Assembly: GCA_947382415.1 (NCBI GenBank)
Contig: CANCYO010000068.1
Coordinates: 1 to 14,326, forward strand
Reading direction: 5' to 3'
DNA: 14,326 nt
Source: an uncultured Lachnospiraceae bacterium
Lineage (GTDB): Bacteria; Bacillota; Clostridia; Lachnospirales; Lachnospiraceae
Within the stretch, counting starts at the first letter, position 1; the number at the start of each line of letters is the position of its first letter. Shown here in pieces: positions 1 to 4,936 of this stretch. The notes below the pieces were generated by a model, which searched no databases, had not been told where the DNA came from, and saw only the letters and a list, made by a program, of their open reading frames with translations. The position numbers and the translations under genes were made by a program.

Positions 1-49
1 GCACTGCCGCTATGATCTGCAACTGCAGCACAATAAACTGAATATCCAT
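1..49 (-). CDS. 5' end of a gene, possibly BlaR1/M56-type membrane sensor (partial)
   Basis: Only the first 16 codons are in the window (MDIQFIVLQLQIIAAV), running off the left edge. The ATG at 49-47 follows a good ribosome binding site (GAGGGGTGA) that overlaps the end of the BlaI-type gene, leaving 5 nt between stop and start, so the two are almost certainly co-transcribed and translationally coupled. The residues are hydrophobic, fitting the start of a membrane segment. BlaI/MecI repressors are commonly followed by an M56-family membrane metallopeptidase sensor (BlaR1/MecR1 type). That identity is inferred from position only; no zinc motif is visible here. It could instead be another membrane protein. 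Confidence 0.5.
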   Translation of the reverse strand, partial: MDIQFIVLQLQIIAAV

Positions 50-54
50 ACTTA

Positions 55-414
55 TCACCCCTCATAATCGTCGATCAGCTTTTGTATCTCTTCAATCTGT
101 TTCCTGCTCAGTTTCTTCCTGCTCATAAACGCGGCTACAAACTGCGGCAGCGACCCTTCAAAAGTATCTTCCACCACCTGCTCGCTGCATCTGGCCATAT
201 ACTCTTCCCTGCTGATCCGGGAGCTGACCGTCGCATCCTCATTTTTCAGAATTCCTTTCTGGCAGAGCCGCCGGAGCACTGTGTAAGTAGTGGATTTTTT
301 CCAGTTCAATTCCTTTTCACACAAAAGTACCAGCTCGCCCGAGGCGATGGGCTCCCTCTGCCATACAAGTTCCACAAAACGGCTCTCTGTCTCCGCCAGC
401 TTAATGTCTCCCAT
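55..414 (-). CDS. BlaI/MecI-family winged-helix repressor
   Basis: This 119-aa protein has the size and layout of the BlaI/MecI/CopY (penicillinase repressor) family. An N-terminal winged helix (about residues 5-70) includes the family-typical LAETESRFVELVW start and the recognition-helix region KKSTTYTVLRRLCQKG. A helical C-terminal dimerisation arm follows (about 75-119). These proteins bind TACA/TGTA dyads as dimers and are inactivated by proteolysis (BlaI) or by metal exchange (CopY). The C-terminus ends DDYEG and lacks the CxCx4CxC copper site of CopY, so despite the neighbouring copper genes it is not a classical CopY. The ATG at 414 follows a good site (GAGAGGAG). The gene is separated from copA by a terminator, has its own promoter with two operator-like dyads, and is coupled to the partial gene on its left. 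It probably autoregulates and controls an envelope or beta-lactam type response. Confidence 0.88.
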   Translation of the reverse strand: MGDIKLAETESRFVELVWQREPIASGELVLLCEKELNWKKSTTYTVLRRLCQKGILKNEDATVSSRISREEYMARCSEQVVEDTFEGSLPQFVAAFMSRKKLSRKQIEEIQKLIDDYEG

Positions 415-446
415 CCTTCATTCTCCTCTCATTTAATAACATCTTT

Positions 447-493
447 GGTTTACTGTATGTAGACCTTCTGAGTATAGTTTACAAAATGTAAAC
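447..493. promoter_or_regulatory. Two BlaI-type operator dyads
   Basis: Dyad 1 (477-493) reads GTTTACAAAATGTAAAC, a perfect 7-bp inverted repeat around 3 nt, containing the TACA...TGTA half-sites known for BlaI/MecI/CopY. Dyad 2 (447-465) reads GGTTTACTGTATGTAGACC, with 6 of 7 arm pairs. Their centres are 29 bp apart, close to three helical turns, so both can be bound on the same DNA face. Dyad 1 overlaps the promoter and dyad 2 lies in the leader. Their position implies autoregulation by the adjacent repressor. Confidence 0.65.
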
Positions 494-504
494 CAATTTG
501 TCAA
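476..504 (-). promoter_or_regulatory. Promoter of the BlaI-type gene
   Basis: On the minus strand a perfect -35 TTGACA (504-499) is followed after 17 nt by TAAACT (481-476, 4 of 6 matches to TATAAT), about 60 nt before the ATG. The stronger dyad at 477-493 covers the spacer and most of the -10, so repressor bound there would block polymerase. Confidence 0.6.
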
Positions 505-529
505 CTACTTAATTTTTCAAAATAACATG

Positions 530-579
530 AAAAATGCCGGACTTTCTATCTTATATAACCTGACGATAGAAAGTCCGGC
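530..579 (-). terminator. Intrinsic terminator of the csoR-copA operon
   Basis: A perfect 15-bp inverted repeat (536-550 with 565-579) encloses a 14-nt loop. Read on the minus strand it lies 83 nt beyond the copA stop and is followed by ATTTTTC, a short U-rich tail. No U-rich tail follows on the plus strand, so direction is leftward. It insulates the BlaI-type gene from copper-induced transcription. Confidence 0.7.
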
Positions 580-617
580 GCCAAATCTCCTTACCCGGTG
601 GCAATGTAAATGTTAAG

Positions 618-649
618 CCATATCAATCTTTACCCATATCAATCTTTAC
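618..649. repeat. Perfect tandem duplication of 16 bp
   Basis: CCATATCAATCTTTAC occurs twice back to back (618-633 and 634-649), just after the copA stop and before the terminator. The second copy runs into an 11-bp perfect palindrome, TTACATTGTAA (646-656), which has TACA/TGTA half-sites like a BlaI or CopY box. CAATGTAAA at 602-610 is the inverse of TTTACATTG at 645-653, so the repeats could lie in the loop of a hairpin. It may simply be replication slippage. Confidence 0.6.
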
Positions 650-662
650 ATTGTAATGATAT

Positions 663-872
663 TTACGCGATACCCGTCACCTCATATCCGGCTTCCTCAA
701 CAGCCGCTTTCAGCGTCTCGTCCGCCACCTCTGCGGTAAGCTCCACCGCAGCCGTCTTATCCTCCAGACTCATGGTCACGCCTGCAACGCCCTCGATGCT
801 CTCCAGCGCCTTCTGTACTCTTCCGGTGCAATGACCGCACATCATACCCTCAACTGTGATTACTTTTTTCAT
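663..872 (-). CDS. copZ: Nested CopZ-like copper chaperone from an internal start in copA
   Basis: The last 69 codons of copA begin with ATG (872-870) and encode a complete CopZ-like fold starting MKKVITVEGMMCGHC and ending EVTGIA. CopZ chaperones are about 68-70 aa and carry Cu(I) on a CxxC pair to the ATPase and to CsoR. An AGGAG ribosome binding site (885-881, within AAAAAGGAGAG) sits exactly 8 nt before this ATG, inside the charged linker. The ATG and site thus look like those of a normal separate copZ gene that is now in frame with copA. The expected outcome is full-length CopA-CopZ plus free CopZ from one mRNA. Whether both are made cannot be told from sequence. The alternative is that the site is a relic of a recent gene fusion. 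Confidence 0.6.
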   Translation of the reverse strand: MKKVITVEGMMCGHCTGRVQKALESIEGVAGVTMSLEDKTAAVELTAEVADETLKAAVEEAGYEVTGIA

Positions 873-3401
873 AGTTCTCTCTCCTTTTTCTTCTTTCCTG
901 TCTGCTTCCTCTGTCTCACGCTTCTCAAAACCGCTCCGAAAACCCCTCAGCCGCAGCGCATTGCACACCACGAAGATACTGCTCATGCTCATGGCCGCTG
1001 CGCCGAACATGGGATTCAGCCGCAGCCCGAAGGCCGGATACAAAAGGCCCGCTGCCAGAGGGATTCCGATACAATTATAGAAAAATGCCCAAAACAGATT
1101 CTGCTTGATATTGCGGATCACCCTGCGTCCCAGCCGCATGGCGGTGACTGCGTCCCGAAGATCGTTTTTCATCAGGATGATGTCCGCGCTCTCAATGGCA
1201 ACGTCCGTGCCCGCGCCGATAGCCATGCCAACATCGGCGGCCACAAGCGCCGGGGCGTCGTTGATGCCGTCCCCGATCATGGCTACCCTGCAGCCGGACT
1301 CCTGCAGCTTTCGGATCTCTTTTTCCTTATCCTGAGGCAGCACCTCCGCGATTACCTCGGTAAGTTCCATCCGTCTGCACACGGCCTCCGCAGTCCGCCT
1401 GTTGTCCCCGGTGAGCATCACCACACGTATGCCCATCTTATGCCACGCGCGAATAGCCTCCCGGGAACTGGACTTGATCTCATCCGCCACTGTGATAATA
1501 CCCAGCAGGCGGTTCTCGTCCGCCACTAAAAGCGGAGTCTCCCCCTCGTCTGCAAGCGAGCCCAAAACATCCTCCAGCTGCGCTTCGGAGAGTCCGGCAT
1601 CACAGTTTCCCATACCGCAGTCTCCCTCACAGGCTCTGCTCAGAACACCCTGCTCCTTAAGATAAGACAGGTTTCCCACATACAGCATGGTTCCGGCCCT
1701 GACAGGCTCACTGCCTTCCGCCAGAATATCCGCCTCCACCGCCCCCTGAATACCTCTTCCAAATACCGCCTTAAAATCCTTCACCGGGACAGCGGGACAA
1801 TCATGTTTCTCCGCTTCCTTCAGGATGGCCTCTGCCAGCGGATGTTCACTCTGTCTCTCCAAAGCCGCCGCTGCCGCCAGCAAAGTTTCCAGAGACATCC
1901 CCTTCACATATCCGAACAGGCTCATGACCTTAAGCCTGCCCTCAGTGACAGTCCCCGTCTTATCCAGCACCACAGTGTCCACATCCCGCACCTGCTGCAG
2001 CGCCTCGCCTGATTTGATCAAAATACCATTGCCGGCGCCCACTCCGGTACCTACCATAATCGCCACAGGCGTGGCAAGTCCCAGCGCGCAGGGACAGGAG
2101 ATTACCAGCACTGCGATAGCCGTGGAAATGGCAAATTCCGCCTCCGCCCCCGCAAGCAGCCATCCGGCCAGAGTGACAAGCGCAATGCCCATGACCACGG
2201 GCACGAAGACGCCCGCCACCTTATCCGCAAGCTGCGCGATAGGCGCCTTGCTGCCGGAGGCCTCCTCCACCAGACGCACGATCTGGGAGAGCGTCGTGTC
2301 TTCCCCCACACGGTCAGCCCTGCACTTTAAAAATCCTGCTTTGTTCAAAGTGGCAGATACCACCCTGTCTCCTGTACGCTTCTCCACGGGCAGACTCTCA
2401 CCCGTGATGGCAGCCTCGTCTATGCTGGAACTTCCCTCCAGCACCGTCCCGTCCACAGGCACCAGACCGCCGGGCTTCACCAGAAATATATCTCCGATGC
2501 GAAGCGCCTCCGTGGGGACCGTCTCCTCGCTGCCATCCTCCCGAAGCCGCACCGCCACCTTGGGAGACAGATCCATCAGCCTGGTAATCGCCTCGCTGGT
2601 CCTGCCCTTGGAGCGGCTCTCCAGATATTTTCCCACAGTGATCAGCGTCAATATCATGCCCGCCGACTCAAAATACAAATCATGAGTGTAATGCTCCACC
2701 AGCGCCATGTCCCCATATCCCAGCCCATAGGCGATGCGGTACATGGCAAACAATCCATAGCCCACTGCCGCGGAAGCCCCCACCGCGATCAGACTGTCCA
2801 TATTTGGCGACAGATGCGCCAAAGTCCTGAATCCCACGGCAAAGAACTTCCGATTCATATATAAAATGGGCAGAAGCAGCAAAAACTGCGTCAGCGCGAA
2901 AATCATGGCATTCTCATTGCCGTGGAACATATTCATCATAAAATCCGGAACCGGAATCCCCAGCAGATTGTGATACATATGGTACATTGCCACATACATC
3001 AGGGGAAGCAAAAAACCGATGGATATGCCAAGCCGCCATTTCATGGCCCTGCTCTCCGCCCTGGCACTGCGGGTCAACGCATCTCTGCCGCCTGCAGTCC
3101 CGGCTGCATTTCCACCTATATTCATATCCGTATTTCCGTCAGCGGTTGCATTCCCGTCAGCAGTCTCCGTCCTGCCGCCATGCCCGGCCTGCATACGCTG
3201 CGCTCCATACCCTGCCTTCTCCACAGCCTTTACAATATCCTGCTCCCGAAGTTCCCGCTCATCATAAGTGATGTCCATGGTCTCCGTCAAAAGATTTACG
3301 GAAGCTTTCTCCACACCGTTTAATTTATTTGCAGCCTTCTCCACATGGGCGGAACAGGCCGAACAGGTCATACCTGTAATATGATATCTCTCCTGCATCA
3401 T
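663..3401 (-). CDS. copA: Copper-exporting P1B-type ATPase CopA with fused C-terminal CopZ-like domain
   Basis: This 912-aa membrane ATPase pumps Cu(I) out of the cytoplasm. An N-terminal heavy-metal domain carries GMTCSAC (10-16). A Gly/Asn/Thr-rich linker (about 72-118) leads to the membrane segments. Actuator TGES is at 333-336, the transmembrane metal site CPC at 436-438, phosphorylated Asp480 in DKTGT, SEHP at 518-521, GDGINDAP at 710-717, and YN (775-776) plus MSMSS (804-808) in the last helices, all typical of Cu(I) pumps. Residues 844-912 form a second heavy-metal domain with GMMCGHC (852-858) after a charged linker; a C-terminal domain in addition to the N-terminal one is unusual. 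A Cys-rich insert (C591, C595, C600) lies in the nucleotide-binding domain. Two adjacent ATG codons follow GAGGGATGAGAG. It lies 10 nt behind csoR in the same operon. Confidence 0.96.
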   Translation of the reverse strand: MMQERYHITGMTCSACSAHVEKAANKLNGVEKASVNLLTETMDITYDERELREQDIVKAVEKAGYGAQRMQAGHGGRTETADGNATADGNTDMNIGGNAAGTAGGRDALTRSARAESRAMKWRLGISIGFLLPLMYVAMYHMYHNLLGIPVPDFMMNMFHGNENAMIFALTQFLLLLPILYMNRKFFAVGFRTLAHLSPNMDSLIAVGASAAVGYGLFAMYRIAYGLGYGDMALVEHYTHDLYFESAGMILTLITVGKYLESRSKGRTSEAITRLMDLSPKVAVRLREDGSEETVPTEALRIGDIFLVKPGGLVPVDGTVLEGSSSIDEAAITGESLPVEKRTGDRVVSATLNKAGFLKCRADRVGEDTTLSQIVRLVEEASGSKAPIAQLADKVAGVFVPVVMGIALVTLAGWLLAGAEAEFAISTAIAVLVISCPCALGLATPVAIMVGTGVGAGNGILIKSGEALQQVRDVDTVVLDKTGTVTEGRLKVMSLFGYVKGMSLETLLAAAAALERQSEHPLAEAILKEAEKHDCPAVPVKDFKAVFGRGIQGAVEADILAEGSEPVRAGTMLYVGNLSYLKEQGVLSRACEGDCGMGNCDAGLSEAQLEDVLGSLADEGETPLLVADENRLLGIITVADEIKSSSREAIRAWHKMGIRVVMLTGDNRRTAEAVCRRMELTEVIAEVLPQDKEKEIRKLQESGCRVAMIGDGINDAPALVAADVGMAIGAGTDVAIESADIILMKNDLRDAVTAMRLGRRVIRNIKQNLFWAFFYNCIGIPLAAGLLYPAFGLRLNPMFGAAAMSMSSIFVVCNALRLRGFRSGFEKRETEEADRKEEKGERTMKKVITVEGMMCGHCTGRVQKALESIEGVAGVTMSLEDKTAAVELTAEVADETLKAAVEEAGYEVTGIA
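881..885 (-). promoter_or_regulatory. Internal ribosome binding site before the CopZ-like segment
   Basis: AGGAG on the minus strand, within AAAAAGGAGAGAGAACT, ends 8 nt before the in-frame ATG at 872. It is stronger than the site in front of copA itself. It encodes part of the hydrophilic linker (residues near EKGERT), where codon choice is free, so the match to anti-Shine-Dalgarno is not forced by a conserved protein motif. Confidence 0.65.
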
Positions 3402-3411
3402 CTCTCATCCC

Positions 3412-3753
3412 TCATCTCAACTTTTTGATCAGCTCCAGAGTCTCAGCCATCACTTCCGTATCTCCCTCCCTGATCTTCTCCTGCACACAGGTCTCCATAT
3501 GTTCCTTCAGGACCTGATGCCCAAACGCCTGCAGCGCACTTTGCACCGCCGCGATCTGAACCAGAATATCGCCGCAGTACCGGTCCTCGTCCAGCATTCT
3601 TCCGATGCCGGAGAGCTGCCCCTGCATCCGGCTCAGACGATTTTTAAGCGCCCTCAGATCCTCCGGCCGTCTGGGCGTTGCCTTCCGGTGGCATTTGCAA
3701 AGTTCCTCTCCGCCTTCAGTCCTGATATCTTTACTCTCTCCCATATTCTCCAC
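3412..3753 (-). CDS. csoR: CsoR-type copper-sensing repressor
   Basis: This is a 113-aa all-helical repressor of the CsoR/RcnR/FrmR family. The Cu(I) ligand triad is intact: Cys60 (in DRYCGDI), His85 and Cys89 (in EHMETC). The spacings of 25 and 4 residues are the same as Cys36-His61-Cys65 in the M. tuberculosis protein. RLSRMQGQLSGIGRML (39-54) is the family's DNA-contact helix. Apo-CsoR represses and Cu(I) releases it, so this gene and copA, 10 nt downstream, should be copper-induced. An N-terminal extension (1-28) adds a CKCH cluster (19-22) that core CsoR lacks. The start is uncertain: a GTG (3753) preceded by AAAGGA, or an in-frame ATG three codons later (3744) with GGAG at only 3 nt spacing. 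Confidence 0.92.
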   Translation of the reverse strand: MENMGESKDIRTEGGEELCKCHRKATPRRPEDLRALKNRLSRMQGQLSGIGRMLDEDRYCGDILVQIAAVQSALQAFGHQVLKEHMETCVQEKIREGDTEVMAETLELIKKLR

Positions 3754-3787
3754 ATTATCCTTTCCGCCGTCAAAATGCGCCCTGTAT

Positions 3788-3804
3788 ATACCCTCACCCG
3801 GTAT
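3788..3804. promoter_or_regulatory. CsoR operator 2, in the leader
   Basis: ATACCCTCACCCGGTAT has the same 17-bp length and ATACC/GGTAT arms as operator 1, with the sixth arm pair lost. It starts 36 bp from operator 1 and falls in the transcribed leader. It looks like a weaker second site that could block elongation or allow cooperative binding. Confidence 0.5.
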
Positions 3805-3818
3805 CCGGTTCTGTGTAT

Positions 3819-3847
3819 AGAATATACCCGTGCAGGGTATCTGTCAA
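3819..3847 (-). promoter_or_regulatory. Promoter of csoR-copA
   Basis: A perfect -35 TTGACA (3847-3842) and, 17 nt on, TATTCT (3824-3819, 4 of 6 matches to TATAAT). The spacer is almost exactly filled by the CsoR-type dyad at 3824-3840, an arrangement in which bound repressor excludes RNA polymerase. The leader to the csoR start is about 60 nt. Confidence 0.7.
3824..3840. promoter_or_regulatory. CsoR operator 1, inside the promoter spacer
   Basis: ATACCCGTGCAGGGTAT is a perfect 6-bp dyad around 5 nt. The TACCC...GGGTA layout is the known operator type of CsoR in Bacillus and relatives. It lies between the -35 and -10 of the csoR promoter. Confidence 0.75.
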
Positions 3848-3876
3848 CTCTTTTCTAAACTATAATAATGTCTGAA

Positions 3877-3905
3877 GTGAAATTTTCATATTCATATGCT
3901 AAAAT
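3877..3905 (+). promoter_or_regulatory. Candidate promoter of the membrane HTH regulator
   Basis: GTGAAA (3877-3882), 17 nt, then TAAAAT (3900-3905) directly preceded by TGC, an extended -10 element. It points right, towards the gene at 4107, with a leader of about 195 nt. TATAAT at 3861-3866 is an alternative -10 but has no -35 at a suitable distance. Confidence 0.35.
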
Positions 3906-3960
3906 AACAGAGGAAGCAGGATAGGAGCATCGGAAAACAACAACAAAAGCTTCCCAACCA

Positions 3961-3987
3961 GCGGTTGAATCTCCCCGACTCAACCGC
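3961..3987 (+). other. Inverted repeat in the leader of the membrane HTH regulator
   Basis: GCGGTTGA (3961-3968) pairs with TCAACCGC (3980-3987) around an 11-nt loop that could add a TC/GA pair. No U-rich tail follows on either strand, so it is not a clear terminator. It lies between the candidate promoter and the gene at 4107 and could be an operator or an mRNA hairpin. Nothing else is recognisable in 3906-4090. Confidence 0.4.
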
Positions 3988-4106
3988 CTGTTCGTTGCAA
4001 AACCAGGCCGGCGGACAGATAATATCATCAGACAGTTCCAAACAGCTCATATGGCCTGACTGTCAGGGTGAGACAGGACAAAGCAGAAGATGAAGGAGGA
4101 GACAGG

Positions 4107-4913
4107 ATGAATCAGACAGAGATCGGAAAATTTATTGCCGCATGCCGCAGGGAAAAGAAGCTTACTCAGGCGCAGTTGGCAGAAAAATTAAACATCACAG
4201 ACAGGGCCGTATCCAAATGGGAAACGGGAAAAAGCATGCCCGACTCGTCAATTATGCTGGAGCTTTGCGAAATACTTGGAATCTCAGTCAACGAATTATT
4301 AAGCGGGGAGGTTGTTGACATGGAACACTATGAACAAAAGGCGGACGAAAATCTGATCGCCCTGAAAAGAAAAACCGAAAATAATATGACCGTAAGTAAA
4401 ATCATAGCTATCGCTTATTCCGCGATGCTCTTCATCGCCGTCATGGTTTGCCTGATCTGCAATCTTGCAATATCCGGCAGCTTAACATGGTCCCTTATTC
4501 CTGTAAGCTCCATTGTTTTCGCGTGGGTCGTATTTTGCCCGGGCATCCTCTCGGGCAAGAAAGGAATCCTCATCAGCCTGTGCTCATTGAGCATTTTTAT
4601 CATACCCTGGCTGTTTTTGCTGAGCCAATTAATCAATGTCCGGGCAATATTTACAATCGGCTCCGCAATGGCTGTAATTTCCATCGTATTCCTGTGGATC
4701 ACAGCCGCTGTCTTCGGCCGCTTTGGCAGGACAAAAAAGCAAACCGCCTTCGGGATTAGCTTCCTGGCAGCGGTTCCATTCGTATTTATCTACAATTTAA
4801 CATTATCTAAAATGATAAACGAACCCGTTTTTGACATATGGGATATGCTGACCATATTTCTGCTGTTGACAGCGGCCTTTGCCTCTTTTGTCTGCGGACG
4901 GCGGGCAGGCTGA
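4107..4913 (+). CDS. XRE-family HTH regulator with six-helix membrane domain
   Basis: The start chosen is the ATG at 4107, 7 nt after a perfect AGGAGG (4094-4099), giving 268 aa; an upstream in-frame start at 4068 lacks such a site. Residues 6-66 are a Cro/CI-type helix-turn-helix (IGKFIAACRREKKLTQAQLA, then RAVSKWETGKSMPD and LGISVNELLSGE). After a charged linker (70-97), six hydrophobic segments follow (about 99-122, 127-148, 153-175, 181-203, 213-232, 246-263), so the DNA-binding domain is probably tethered to the membrane. Regulators of this layout are common in Firmicutes, often beside envelope or transporter genes; signal and targets are unknown. It is the only rightward gene and converges on the serine hydrolase gene with 23 bp between their stops and no obvious terminator. 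Confidence 0.85.
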   Translation: MNQTEIGKFIAACRREKKLTQAQLAEKLNITDRAVSKWETGKSMPDSSIMLELCEILGISVNELLSGEVVDMEHYEQKADENLIALKRKTENNMTVSKIIAIAYSAMLFIAVMVCLICNLAISGSLTWSLIPVSSIVFAWVVFCPGILSGKKGILISLCSLSIFIIPWLFLLSQLINVRAIFTIGSAMAVISIVFLWITAAVFGRFGRTKKQTAFGISFLAAVPFVFIYNLTLSKMINEPVFDIWDMLTIFLLLTAAFASFVCGRRAG

Positions 4914-4936
4914 TAATCTTACCAACAAAACTGCCA

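Noticed and set aside
55..414. Calling the BlaI-type gene CopY because it lies near copA
   Set aside because: It has no CxCx4CxC metal site, is cut off from copA by a terminator, and copA already has CsoR with matching operators.
1825..2685. Long plus-strand open frame (286 codons) opposite copA
   Set aside because: It is the reverse-strand shadow of a GC-rich, highly conserved ATPase gene; its Ser/Thr/Pro-rich translation has no domain and no ribosome binding site.
3961..3987. Hairpin as an intrinsic terminator
   Set aside because: No U-rich tail on either strand and no gene ends next to it.
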